Below are positions 8,314 through 16,991 of a stretch of 45,798 bases of DNA, one piece after another; the stretch's first letter is position 1, and each line of letters begins with the position of its first letter. The DNA comes from Verrucomicrobiota bacterium (GTDB lineage Bacteria; Verrucomicrobiota; Verrucomicrobiia; Opitutales; Opitutaceae). The notes below the pieces were generated by a model. The model worked only from the letters and a program-made list of their open reading frames with translations, did no database searches and was not told the origin of the DNA. The stretch is taken from contig VHCJ01000024.1 in NCBI GenBank assembly GCA_016871755.1, positions 1 to 45,798 of the forward strand, in the 5' to 3' direction. Both the position numbers and the translations under genes were made by a program.

Positions 8314-9588
8314 ATGAACTTCGCCGCTTGGCAAGACCTCGCCCGACGCGATGCGGCGCGGGCGGCCTCCGCCCTGATCGAACGCCTGCAGGCGCTGACC
8401 GCCCCGCAGCGGCGGGCGATGGTCTCCTGGCACCCTGACGCCACCGCGCTGACCGCGGCCTTCGCGCAGCAGGCGGCGAGATCCGGCCCACTCGCCGGCG
8501 TGCCCTACTTCGCCAAGGACCTGTTTCCCGTCCGCGGCGTGCCGATGCACGCGGGCAGCGGCTTCCTCGCCGAAGTGAAGGCCGCGCCGACGGAGGATGC
8601 GGCCCTGGTCACCGACCTCGCTGACTGCGGTGCGGTGCTCGCGGGCACGGCTCACCTCCACGAATTCGCCTACGGGCTGACCGGTGACAATCCCCACTGG
8701 GGCAACGTCGACATTCCCGGTTGGCCGGGACGCACCCCCGGCGGCTCCAGCAGCGGCTCCGCCGCCCTGGTCGCCGGCGACGTCGTTCCCTTCGCGCTCG
8801 GGACGGATACTGGGGGGTCCGTCCGCGTGCCTGCGGCCTACTGCGGACTCTTCGGCTTCCGCGGCGTGCCACGCTCGCGCTGGATCGCGGACGCGTTCCC
8901 GCTGGCTCCCGGCTTCGACACGGCGGGCTGGTTCACCCGCACGGCGGACGACCTGCTGACGGTCCAGACGGCGCTGCTCGGCGCGTCCGAGGCCACGCGT
9001 TCCCCCCGCGGCCTCTACCTCGGCTTCGCCGGCTGGGCGGAACCCGATCCCGGGATCGCCGAGGTCGTGGACGCCGCCGCCCTGCGCCTCGCCCCGGCGG
9101 CAGACGATGCAAGCCGCGCTCAGCTGATCCGCGCCTTCCATGGCTCGACCGAGGCCTATGCCACCTTGCAGAGCATCGAGGCCTACCGGAGCCACGCGGA
9201 GTGGCTGGACCGCTACCGCGAGCGCTACGGCACCGAGGTCTGGCAGCGGCTGGACCGAGGCCGGCAGTGGTCCGAGGACGCCCATGCCCGCGCCCTCGTG
9301 AAGCAGACGGCCCTTCGCCTGATGTGGACCCAGTTCTTCCTGACCTTCGATTACCTGATCCTGCCTGCCACCCCGTTCGCCGCGCCCCTGCCGGAGCAAC
9401 GGACCGTGGCGAACCGCCAGCGCATCCTCGCGCTCACGACTCCAGCCAGCGTCGGCGGTCTGCCGGTGCTCTCCATCCCCGTTCCGCTCCCCGACGGCCT
9501 CTCCACGGGGCTGCAAGTGGTCGTGAACCATCCCGCCAGTCCTGTCATCGGCTGGATCCTGCGCCGCCTCCGCGACGAAGCCCCGTGA
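8314..9588 (+). CDS. Amidase-signature family hydrolase
   Basis: Amidase-signature enzymes hydrolyse carboxamides with a Ser-cisSer-Lys triad. All three elements are visible: Lys68 in 'YFAKDLFPV', the Gly/Ser-rich loop at 143-149 ('GGSSSGS'), and the nucleophile Ser169 in 'GTDTGGSVRVPA'. At 424 residues it is shorter than GatA (about 480). There is no gatB or gatC nearby, so a role in tRNA-dependent amidation is unlikely. The ATG at 8314 is chosen because the family domain starts soon after; an earlier start at 8149 would overlap ridA antisense. The physiological amide is unknown. Confidence 0.87.
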   Translation: MNFAAWQDLARRDAARAASALIERLQALTAPQRRAMVSWHPDATALTAAFAQQAARSGPLAGVPYFAKDLFPVRGVPMHAGSGFLAEVKAAPTEDAALVTDLADCGAVLAGTAHLHEFAYGLTGDNPHWGNVDIPGWPGRTPGGSSSGSAALVAGDVVPFALGTDTGGSVRVPAAYCGLFGFRGVPRSRWIADAFPLAPGFDTAGWFTRTADDLLTVQTALLGASEATRSPRGLYLGFAGWAEPDPGIAEVVDAAALRLAPAADDASRAQLIRAFHGSTEAYATLQSIEAYRSHAEWLDRYRERYGTEVWQRLDRGRQWSEDAHARALVKQTALRLMWTQFFLTFDYLILPATPFAAPLPEQRTVANRQRILALTTPASVGGLPVLSIPVPLPDGLSTGLQVVVNHPASPVIGWILRRLRDEAP

Positions 9589-9666
9589 TCCGCCCACGCG
9601 GCGGGCTCTCGGAATAGGGCATTGCAGCGGGCCCGGAAGGTTGCGAGATTACTCCCCCGTCTCCGC

Positions 9667-11292
9667 ATGCCGCAACCGTCCCAACCGGCGTCCCCGCCTC
9701 CGGTCTCCGCGCCCCGCCCCCGGTGGGGGAGCGCGGAATTCACCGCCTTGGTCGAACGGCTGCAGCATCCCGGCGGCGCCGCCTCCGGCTCTCCCGTCGC
9801 CGGTGATCATCCGTTGTACGGGCACACCCTGTTCATCGCCTCCTGCGATCTCGAGACGCGCTTCGGTGTCTTCCGGGCGCACGTCTTTCAGGACCTGATT
9901 GATCGTCACTATGTCATCGCCTTCGCGTACGGAGACATCGCGTCGACGCCGACCCTCTACACCCGCCTTCACTCGTCCTGCGTTTCGAGCGAAACCCTGC
10001 GCGGCTGCGACTGCGACTGCCGGGAACAACTCGAAGGCGCCTTCCGGCTGATCGCCGGGAAGGGTCACGGAGTCATCTTCTACCTGATGCAGGAAGGACG
10101 CGGCGTCGGCTACGTCGGAAAGGCCCGGGACCGCATGCTCGTGCAGGCCTCGCTCGACCAGATCTCGACCTTCGCGGCGTACGCCGCGCTCGGGCTGCGG
10201 AAGGATCACCGCAACTACGACAACATCGCGCAGATCTGCCATCTTCTCGGAATCAGGGCCTCGTGGATCGTGCTCACGAACAACCCGGAAAAGGTCGAGG
10301 CACTGCGGCAGCAGGGATTGACCGTCGAAGGAACCGAGCCCCTGGAGTTCGAGCCCTCGCCCTATAACCTCGCGTACCTCTCCTCCAAGGCGGAGGGAGG
10401 GCACCGACTGCGTCGGCCGGGTGCGACCGCAATCCGGCGCGCCTCGCCCCCCGAACCCGTCGTCCCATTCCGACCACGGGCGCTGCCGGACGCCCAGCGC
10501 TTCATCGCCGCCGCCAGCTACTTTCTGCCGGTCCGGCCCGTCGACCACGAGGTGGTCGTCCCCGAAAGCGAACTCGAGGTATGGCGCCGCGACGGGACGC
10601 TCGAACGCGCGATGGCCGGCTCCCGTCCGCTCGTGCTCGGCTGCCGCCGCATTAACGGGTCGAGGTACTTCGTGCGAATCGACCCTGACGTCCTCTCCCG
10701 CCGTCCGCGCGGCCTCGCTCCCGAGTCGATGCTGGCCGCGCTGAGCACCCCCTACTGGTTCCGCGTACACGTCTTCTACGACCTCGTGTCGAGCGAGGAA
10801 CGGGTGGTCCTGACGTATGGATCAAACGAAGCGGACGAAGCAGCGCTGGTGCGCCTCCATCCCGAGACGCTTTTCGGGCGGTTCCCGCTGCGGGAAGGAG
10901 AAGCCGGCGAGGCCTATGGCGCGGCGGTCAAGGAGATCGTCGCCCACGGCACGGGGGTGATTCATCTGATTCATGACGATGGCCGGGGCGGTGGTTTCGG
11001 CACGCAGGCGTCGGTCGCCATGCGGGTGCAGTCCGGCTGGGACCCCTCGCCCCCCGCCGCCGCCGCCGCCCTCGGGGCGGAGCCCGGCCCCCGGGATCTC
11101 GACGGCGCGCTGCGACTGCTGCGTCACCACGTCCCGTCCGGTCGCGTGCACGTGCTGCTGACCCCAGCAGAAGCGCCGTGGTGCGACGGAGCGCTGGGAG
11201 AAGGCCTTCGCGCCCATGGCTTCACCGTCACCGGATGGAAGACCCTTGGAGCGCCGGCGGCGGACGTCCTCCCGGAATCCGGGACGGCCTGA
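9667..11292 (+). CDS. GTP cyclohydrolase II-like protein with a degenerate second copy
   Basis: A 541-residue protein, far longer than RibA (about 200). The first half (about 50-250) has the GCH II zinc site Cys105, Cys116, Cys118 with correct spacing, then 'YLMQEGRGVGY', 'LGLRKDHRNYDNIAQ' with the Arg that matches the catalytic Arg128 of E. coli RibA, and 'TNNPEKVEALRQQGL'. The E. coli Tyr105 position appears to be Arg here ('KARDRM'). The second half (about 290-541) repeats the layout ('FRVHVFYDLVSSEERVVLTYG', 'GVIHLIHDDGRGGGFG') but has no zinc cysteines, so it is probably a non-catalytic copy. RibA makes the first riboflavin intermediate from GTP; some relatives serve other pathways. No other rib gene is near. 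The stop codon abuts the clpX stop with no gap. Confidence 0.82.
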   Translation: MPQPSQPASPPPVSAPRPRWGSAEFTALVERLQHPGGAASGSPVAGDHPLYGHTLFIASCDLETRFGVFRAHVFQDLIDRHYVIAFAYGDIASTPTLYTRLHSSCVSSETLRGCDCDCREQLEGAFRLIAGKGHGVIFYLMQEGRGVGYVGKARDRMLVQASLDQISTFAAYAALGLRKDHRNYDNIAQICHLLGIRASWIVLTNNPEKVEALRQQGLTVEGTEPLEFEPSPYNLAYLSSKAEGGHRLRRPGATAIRRASPPEPVVPFRPRALPDAQRFIAAASYFLPVRPVDHEVVVPESELEVWRRDGTLERAMAGSRPLVLGCRRINGSRYFVRIDPDVLSRRPRGLAPESMLAALSTPYWFRVHVFYDLVSSEERVVLTYGSNEADEAALVRLHPETLFGRFPLREGEAGEAYGAAVKEIVAHGTGVIHLIHDDGRGGGFGTQASVAMRVQSGWDPSPPAAAAALGAEPGPRDLDGALRLLRHHVPSGRVHVLLTPAEAPWCDGALGEGLRAHGFTVTGWKTLGAPAADVLPESGTA

Positions 11293-12588
11293 TCAGGCGG
11301 CGTCCTGACGGGACTCGCCTTTGGGGATGCGCCGGAGGCGCGGGCGACGGCTGCCGGCGACGGCGGCCGCATCGATGAAGACCTCTGCGACATCGTCCCG
11401 CTGCGGCAAGTCGAACATCACGTCGAGCATCAGGTTCTCCATGATGGACCGGAGCGCGCGGGCCCCGGTCTTCAGGCGAATCGCCTTGCGGGCGATCGCG
11501 CGGATCGCGTCGGGCGTGAAGCGGAGCCGGACGCCGTCCATCGCGAACAGCTTGGAGTACTGCTTGACGAACGCGTTCTTGGTCCGCTGCAGGATGCGCA
11601 CCAGATCGTCCTCCGACAGTTGATCGAGAACGGAGACGATCGGCAAACGGCCGATGAACTCGGGGATCATGCCGAAGCGGATCAAGTCCTCCGGTTCCAG
11701 TTCGCGCATGAGTTCCTCGGGCCGGAGGGCCGACTCGCGGCGCCGGGCGACGGAGGAGAATCCCATCCCGCCCTGTCCCACCCGCCGCTGGACGAGGCCG
11801 TCGAGACCGACGAACGCTCCACCGCAGATGAAGAGGATTTTCTGGGTGTTGATCTGGACGTACTCCTGATTCGGGTGCTTGCGGCCGCCTTGGGGCGGCA
11901 CGTTGCACACCGTGCCCTCGAGGATCTTCAACAATGCCTGCTGCACGCCCTCGCCGGAAACGTCGCGGGTGATGGAGACGTTCTCCGTCTTGCGACCAAT
12001 CTTGTCGATCTCGTCGATGTAGATGATTCCGCACTCGGCGCGCTTCACGTCGTAGTTGGCGGCCTGCAGCAGGCGCAGGACGACGTTCTCGACGTCCTCG
12101 CCCACGTAGCCGGCCTCGGTGAGCGTCGTGGCATCCGAGATCGCGAACGGCACGTCGAGGATGCGCGCCAGCGAGCGGGCGAGCAGCGTCTTGCCCGATC
12201 CGGTCGGACCGACCAGGAGGATGTTGCTCTTCTCAACCTCCACCCCGTCGAACTCCGGCGACAGCGCGGCCGGATTCCGACCGGTCTGGCCCGAGTCGAA
12301 CATGAGCCGCTTGTAATGGTTGTAGACCGCCACCGAGAGCACCTTCTTCGCGTGCTCCTGGCCGATCACGTATTCATCCAGCGTCCGCTTGATCTCGGAC
12401 GGCTTCACCAGTCGGAACTCGGGCTTGGTCTCGCCCGTCGGCTGGCGCACCTCACGGTCAATGATTGTCTTGCAGACGTTGACGCACGAGTCGCAGATGT
12501 ACACTCCGGGCCCGGCGATGATCTTCTTCACCTCCGACTGCGACTTCCCGCAGAAGGAGCAAAGCGTCACGCGTGAGGACTTGGCCAT
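11293..12588 (-). CDS. clpX: ClpX, ATPase subunit of ClpXP protease
   Basis: A 431-residue AAA+ unfoldase that feeds tagged or unfolded proteins to ClpP. The N-terminal C4 zinc finger is complete (Cys10, 13, 32, 35). Walker A GPTGSGKT is at 127-134, Walker B 'IIYIDEID' at about 188-195, and the sensor region '[12 protein letters not shown]' follows. The ClpP-docking IGF loop reads MGF in 'GQGGMGFSS'. The gene is last in tig-clpP-clpX, with 137 nt after clpP, so it may also have its own promoter, though I see no clear one. The ATG is preceded by a C/T-rich tract (CTTTTCTCCC) rather than a Shine-Dalgarno sequence. Confidence 0.97.
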   Translation of the reverse strand: MAKSSRVTLCSFCGKSQSEVKKIIAGPGVYICDSCVNVCKTIIDREVRQPTGETKPEFRLVKPSEIKRTLDEYVIGQEHAKKVLSVAVYNHYKRLMFDSGQTGRNPAALSPEFDGVEVEKSNILLVGPTGSGKTLLARSLARILDVPFAISDATTLTEAGYVGEDVENVVLRLLQAANYDVKRAECGIIYIDEIDKIGRKTENVSITRDVSGEGVQQALLKILEGTVCNVPPQGGRKHPNQEYVQINTQKILFICGGAFVGLDGLVQRRVGQGGMGFSSVARRRESALRPEELMRELEPEDLIRFGMIPEFIGRLPIVSVLDQLSEDDLVRILQRTKNAFVKQYSKLFAMDGVRLRFTPDAIRAIARKAIRLKTGARALRSIMENLMLDVMFDLPQRDDVAEVFIDAAAVAGSRRPRLRRIPKGESRQDAA

Positions 12589-12725
12589 GGGAGAAAAGTG
12601 AGGAGGGCGACCGGAGGAAGTCGATGTCGAATCCCGTCCCTCATCGGCACGTCTCGGCCCGGACTGAGGGCGGAACTCCCGTGACAGGGGCCGAGTCTCG
12701 CCGAAGCGCCTAGAGCAGCAAGCGA

Positions 12726-13349
12726 TTAGGCGGCCGTACCCACCGCCAACTGCGCGGCGTCGCGCGTGGAGGCGACCACATGATCGACCAACCCGTAGGC
12801 CTTGGCCTCGGTGGCGGTCATGTAATAGTCCCGATCCGAATCCTTTTCCACCTGCTCCGGAGTCTTCCCGGTGTGCCGGGAGAGGGCTTCATTCAGGGTC
12901 CGCTTCCAGCGCAGGATCTCCCGGGCCGCAATCGCGATGTCGGCGGCCTGGCCGCCCGCTCCGCCGCTCGGCTGGTGAATCATCACGCGGCTGTTCGGCA
13001 GGGCGAAACGTTTGCCCTTCGTACCCGCCGCCAGCAGCACCGTGCTCATGCTGGCCGCCATGCCCACGCAGTACGTCACGATGTCGCACTGCAGGAAGTT
13101 CATGGTGTCGTAAATCGCCATGCCCCCGGTCACGATCCCACCCGGCGAGTTGATATACAGATGGATGTCCTTCTTCGCGTCCTCCATCTGCAGGAAGAGC
13201 AACTGGGCGATGACGCTGTTGGCCACGCCGTCGTCGATCGGCGTGCCAATGAAGATGATCCGGTCCTTCAGGAGCCGGCTGTAGATGTCCATCGACCGCT
13301 CGCCGCGGCCGGTGTTTTCGATGACGTAGGGAATGTAATACGAACTCAC
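12726..13349 (-). CDS. clpP: ClpP, ATP-dependent Clp protease proteolytic subunit
   Basis: A 207-residue serine protease subunit that forms the tetradecameric ClpP barrel. The triad is visible: Ser100 in 'GMAASMSTV', His125 in 'MIHQPSGG' and Asp174 in 'DRDYYM'. 'YINSPGG' and 'AREILRWK' are standard family segments. The GTG start overlaps the tig stop (GTGA at 13346-13349), which implies translational coupling. The upstream bases are pyrimidine-rich (CCCTCCTC), so coupling rather than a Shine-Dalgarno site may drive initiation. Confidence 0.97.
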   Translation of the reverse strand: MSSYYIPYVIENTGRGERSMDIYSRLLKDRIIFIGTPIDDGVANSVIAQLLFLQMEDAKKDIHLYINSPGGIVTGGMAIYDTMNFLQCDIVTYCVGMAASMSTVLLAAGTKGKRFALPNSRVMIHQPSGGAGGQAADIAIAAREILRWKRTLNEALSRHTGKTPEQVEKDSDRDYYMTATEAKAYGLVDHVVASTRDAAQLAVGTAA

Positions 13350-14683
13350 GAGGAGGGATTCGAAGTCTCAGGTGCCTTGACCGTCACCTTAGCCTTGGAG
13401 ACCAGGAATTCAACCGTCTTGTCCAGAATGACGTTCTGCTGCATCGAGCGCAGCTGCTCGGGATCCTTGGAGAGTTGCTTGACGAGCTTGTCCGCCGAGG
13501 TTCCGGAGCGCATCGACTCGCGGTAGATGTAGGCGTTCATGTCGTTCTCGTTCATCTTGATGCCTTCCTGGTCAGCGATCCGACCAAGGATGAGCTGGGT
13601 CTTGACCCGGGCCGACGCAGCCCTGCGGGCACCGTCATAGAGCTGCTTCTTGTCCTTCTCGAACTGCTCCTGCGGAACGCCGCGGCGCATGTTCTCTTCG
13701 ATGAACTGGCGCAGTACGTCCTGCGTCTCAAGATCGATGAGGGACGCCGGAAGCTCAAAGTCGACCCGCGAGACCAGCGCCTCGGTCACCTGACGACGCT
13801 GCGCCGACCGGTTCTGGTACTCCTTCTGCATGCGCAGGGAGTTGCGAACGTTGGTGCGAAGCTCCTCGACCGACTCAGCTTGGTGCGACTTGAGGAACTC
13901 GGTATCAATTTCCGGTAGAACCCGCTCGCGGACCTCTAGGACCTCGACCGCATAGTCAGCGGTGGCACCGGCGAGCGCGGGGAGCGCCGTGAATTCAGCC
14001 GGGAACGTGATCGCCACCGTCCGCTTTTCGCCGGCCTTCAGGCCGGCCAAGTGACTGCCCAGACCGGGGATGAGGCCCTCCTGCGATCCCTCCACCTCCT
14101 CCCACGTCTGCGGAGCCCGGCCATAGATGGGACGGTCTGGCGAAAGGTCTGCGATCGGCTTGCCGTCGAGCGTGCCCTCGTAGGACAGCTTGACGAAGTC
14201 GCCCTTGGCCGAGGGGCGGTCCGCGATCCGGAAGTCGGCCCGCTCGGAACGCATCGACTCGATGGCCTGCTCGACCTCCTGCTCGGACGCCTCGGTCGAG
14301 GCGACTTCCGTCTCCAGGCTGTCGTAGGCCGGCAGGTCAAACTGGGGTCGGACGTCGACCGTGAAACGGATCTCCGCCGGCTGGTCGGCCGCGAGTTCGC
14401 CCGGCTGGGCATCCACGAGCCGGAGGACGTCGAGCTTGGCCTCCGCGAGGCCGGACTGGTAGGCCTGCGTGACGACCTTCTGCTTGAACTCGTCCGCGAT
14501 GTCCCGGCCGAAGCGCTTGAGCACCATATCCGCCGGTGCCTTGCCGGGACGGAAGCCCGGGATGCGGGCGAGGCGCGCGAACTCAGCCACGGTGGCGGCG
14601 TGCCGGGCGCTGACTTCCGCCGCCTCGAGCTTCACGACGAGGGTCTTGCGGGTCACGGTCTGGTCTTGGACGGAGGTGTTCAC
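13346..14683 (-). CDS. tig: Trigger factor, ribosome-associated chaperone and prolyl isomerase
   Basis: A 445-residue chaperone that binds ribosomal protein L23 at the tunnel exit. The ribosome-docking signature is 'GFRPGKAP' near residue 45. The FKBP-type isomerase domain follows at about 155-250 ('[14 protein letters not shown]'), then the long helical C-terminal domain. The order tig-clpP-clpX is a classic proteostasis operon. Translation starts at GTG 14683. The leader before it is C/T-rich, and a TTGACC box lies about 65 nt upstream. Confidence 0.95.
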   Translation of the reverse strand: MNTSVQDQTVTRKTLVVKLEAAEVSARHAATVAEFARLARIPGFRPGKAPADMVLKRFGRDIADEFKQKVVTQAYQSGLAEAKLDVLRLVDAQPGELAADQPAEIRFTVDVRPQFDLPAYDSLETEVASTEASEQEVEQAIESMRSERADFRIADRPSAKGDFVKLSYEGTLDGKPIADLSPDRPIYGRAPQTWEEVEGSQEGLIPGLGSHLAGLKAGEKRTVAITFPAEFTALPALAGATADYAVEVLEVRERVLPEIDTEFLKSHQAESVEELRTNVRNSLRMQKEYQNRSAQRRQVTEALVSRVDFELPASLIDLETQDVLRQFIEENMRRGVPQEQFEKDKKQLYDGARRAASARVKTQLILGRIADQEGIKMNENDMNAYIYRESMRSGTSADKLVKQLSKDPEQLRSMQQNVILDKTVEFLVSKAKVTVKAPETSNPSS

Positions 14684-14724
14684 GGTGAAGAAAGGGAAAG
14701 AGTCGGATCGGTGATGAATCGGTG

Positions 14725-14753
14725 ACGATGCGATTGGGGCGGAGGCCGGTCAA
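14725..14753 (-). promoter_or_regulatory. Putative promoter of tig-clpP-clpX
   Basis: On the minus strand TTGACC (14748-14753) and CATCGT (14725-14730) are separated by 17 nt. The -35 box is good and the -10 box is weak. This would give a leader of roughly 35 nt before the GTG of tig. Confidence 0.35.
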
Positions 14754-14810
14754 TGCCGGATTCTGCGCGCTTGCCTCAGGGGGTTAGCCCGGGCTTGGTC
14801 CCTTCGTCGC

Positions 14811-15509
14811 ATGCTCTCCCTGCGCTCGGTTCTCTCGCTCCACGGCTCCGCGCTCGTGCTCGATGCCGCCTCCACCCGCACGCAGGTCGGGTGGCTGGCC
14901 GGAGCGGACGACGCGGGGGCGTGGTACGGCCATGACGCCGAGGCAGGTGAGGCGCTGTTCCGGGGCTTGGAGTCACTGCGCTGCGATGTGCTGCAGGCGG
15001 GCTGCTTCATCTTCTGCGAGGGCCCGGGGTCCCTCCTCGGCATCCGCACTGCGGCCGTCCTGCTGCGCACGTGGACCACCCTGAGTCCCCGCCCTTGCTT
15101 CGCCTACCGCAGTCTGGAACTGGTCGCCCACGGCCCCCACGCTCCGGGGTTGGCGGTGATCGCCGACGCGCGCCGCGATACCTGGCACGTCGTCGGCCGG
15201 GGGGCCGACGATGCTCCGCAGCCACTGCAACGCCTGCCGGCTTCCCAACTACCAGCGCGGCGCGGCATGCCCGAGCACTTCCGGCACTGGGCCCCCCTCC
15301 CGGAAGGCACCCGCCGCGTGCCCTACGACGTCGGCACCCTGCTTCACGCCACGGCGCATCTACCGCTGCTCCGGGAGTCGCCCGAACCGGACGCCTTCCT
15401 GCATGAGGACCCGCAGTATGTGACTTGGACGCCGCACGTGCACCAAGCCCCCGCGGGGACACCGGCACGGCACGGCTCCGGGAACGCCGGTCAACGGCCG
15501 ATCGCGTAG
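14811..15509 (+). CDS. tsaB: TsaB-like protein for t6A tRNA modification
   Basis: TsaB forms the core partner of TsaD in making N6-threonylcarbamoyladenosine at A37 of ANN-decoding tRNAs. The N-terminal actin-like strand '[15 protein letters not shown]', the family motif '[11 protein letters not shown]' (usually GPGSFTGLR) and '[12 protein letters not shown]' (usually DARxxEVY) support this. At 232 residues it fits the family, but it is divergent in the middle and has a His/Pro-rich tail. The ATG at 14811 gives about 13 residues before the conserved strand. It is convergent with the UDP-glucose dehydrogenase gene, and the two coding ends overlap by 19 nt. Confidence 0.8.
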   Translation: MLSLRSVLSLHGSALVLDAASTRTQVGWLAGADDAGAWYGHDAEAGEALFRGLESLRCDVLQAGCFIFCEGPGSLLGIRTAAVLLRTWTTLSPRPCFAYRSLELVAHGPHAPGLAVIADARRDTWHVVGRGADDAPQPLQRLPASQLPARRGMPEHFRHWAPLPEGTRRVPYDVGTLLHATAHLPLLRESPEPDAFLHEDPQYVTWTPHVHQAPAGTPARHGSGNAGQRPIA

Positions 15510-16855
15510 ACCCGGAAACCGAGGTCGCGCAGCCGGTCCGCAGGCAGGATGTTGCGGCCGTCGAGGACGAACGCGGGCTTCATCATCGCCCCGTGGAGAC
15601 GGGCGAAGTCGAGCGTACGGAACTCGTCCCACTCCGTCACCACCGCAATCGCATGCGCGCCCTCTGCCGCCGCGTACGCCGAGGACGAAACCACGAGGCG
15701 GCGCGCGTCGACGCCCGCCGCTTCGAGATCGCGACGGATGTCGGTCTCGCCGACTTTCGGGTCGTAAACCGCCACCTCCGCCTGCTCGGCGAGCAGTTCG
15801 CGCACCACGGTGATGGCCGCGGATTCACGCGTGTCGTTCGTATCCTTCTTGAAGGCAAAGCCAAGAACCGCGATCCGCTTGCCGGCCACGCTGTTGAAGA
15901 GCGTCTTCACGATCCGCGCCGAAAACCGCTGCTTCTGCCACTCATTCATCCGCACCACGTGGTCCCAGTAGGCCGCCACCTCCGGCAGTCCGAAGGTTTC
16001 ACAGAGGTAGACGAGGTTCAGGATGTCCTTCCGGAAGCACGAGCCTCCGAAGCCGACACTGGCCTTGAGGAACTTTGGTCCGATCCGCGAGTCGCGCCCG
16101 ATCGCATTCGCCACCTCGTCGACATCCGCTCCCGTCGCTTCGCACAGCGCGGAAATGGCGTTGATCGAGGAAATGCGCTGGGCGAGGAAGGCGTTGGCCA
16201 CCAGCTTCGAGAGCTCCGACGACCAAAGGTTGGTCGTGATGATCCGCTCACGCGGCACCCAGCGCGCGTACACGTCGACGAGCGCCCGGACGGCGGCCTC
16301 ACCGGCCGGCGTGCGCTCTCCGCCAATCAGCACGCGGTCCGGGTTGTGCAGGTCGGCGATCGCCGTCCCCTCCGCCAGAAACTCCGGATTCGAGAGCACC
16401 GCGTGCGTCAGGCCGCGCGTCGTGGCGTTCGCCGCCAGGATGTCCTTGATCGTCTCCGCGGTGCGGACCGGGATCGTCGACTTCTCCACGATGATCTTCG
16501 GCGCATCCGCCACCTCGGCGATCGTCCGCGCCACCGACTCCACGAAACGCAGGTCCGCCGCCCGCCCGGCACCGACCCCGTAGGTCTTCGTCGGGGTGTT
16601 GACGGCGACGAAGATCATGTCCGCCTCCTTGATCGCCGCCCGCACGTCGACCGAGAAGAACAGGTTGCGCCCGCGGCATTCCCGGACAATCGCGTCCAGC
16701 CCGGGCTCGTAGATGGGCAGCGCGTCGGAGTTCCACGCCGCGATGCGTCCGGCATTCATGTCGACGACGGTCACCCGGATGTCCGGCGCCCGGTGGGCGA
16801 TCATGGCCATGGTGGGACCCCCGACGTAACCCGCGCCGATGCAGCAGATCTTCAT
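15491..16855 (-). CDS. UDP-glucose 6-dehydrogenase, eukaryote-like type
   Basis: UGDH oxidises UDP-glucose to UDP-glucuronate in two NAD-dependent steps, providing uronic acids for surface polysaccharides. The Rossmann motif '[10 protein letters not shown]' is at 5-14, Lys217 lies in '[12 protein letters not shown]', and the catalytic Cys273 in '[19 protein letters not shown]'. The latter, with '[18 protein letters not shown]', matches the animal/plant-type enzyme more than the short bacterial type. Length (454) also fits that type. The gene is alone on its strand between the ftsH terminator and tsaB. The ATG is preceded by GTTTTCC, with no Shine-Dalgarno site. Confidence 0.93.
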   Translation of the reverse strand: MKICCIGAGYVGGPTMAMIAHRAPDIRVTVVDMNAGRIAAWNSDALPIYEPGLDAIVRECRGRNLFFSVDVRAAIKEADMIFVAVNTPTKTYGVGAGRAADLRFVESVARTIAEVADAPKIIVEKSTIPVRTAETIKDILAANATTRGLTHAVLSNPEFLAEGTAIADLHNPDRVLIGGERTPAGEAAVRALVDVYARWVPRERIITTNLWSSELSKLVANAFLAQRISSINAISALCEATGADVDEVANAIGRDSRIGPKFLKASVGFGGSCFRKDILNLVYLCETFGLPEVAAYWDHVVRMNEWQKQRFSARIVKTLFNSVAGKRIAVLGFAFKKDTNDTRESAAITVVRELLAEQAEVAVYDPKVGETDIRRDLEAAGVDARRLVVSSSAYAAAEGAHAIAVVTEWDEFRTLDFARLHGAMMKPAFVLDGRNILPADRLRDLGFRVYAIGR

Positions 16856-16864
16856 GGAAAACAG

Positions 16865-16893
16865 GCTGACGCTGGCCGGGGAAGGCCGTCAAT
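16865..16893 (-). promoter_or_regulatory. Putative promoter of the UDP-glucose dehydrogenase gene
   Basis: TTGACG at 16888-16893 on the minus strand is followed after 17 nt by TCAGCC (16865-16870), a poor -10. The start codon is only about 10 nt further on, so a transcript from here would be almost leaderless. The box lies immediately after the ftsH terminator. Confidence 0.28.
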
Positions 16894-16901
16894 CCAAGGG
16901 A

Positions 16902-16930
16902 AAACACCGGGCGCAGGACGCACCCGGTGG
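16902..16930 (-). terminator. Rho-independent terminator of ftsH
   Basis: On the minus strand a 7-bp stem (CACCGGG / CCCGGTG, 16906-16930) with a partly paired interior is followed by TTTT (16905-16902). It lies 62 nt after the ftsH stop. Confidence 0.6.
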
Positions 16931-16991
16931 CGGGACTCCCTCACCGGACGATGAAACCGCAGCGCGCCTTCGGGGAGCGCGGCGCCCCGGC

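Noticed and set aside
15425-16954. 509-codon plus-strand frame
   Set aside because: Antisense shadow of the UDP-glucose dehydrogenase gene.
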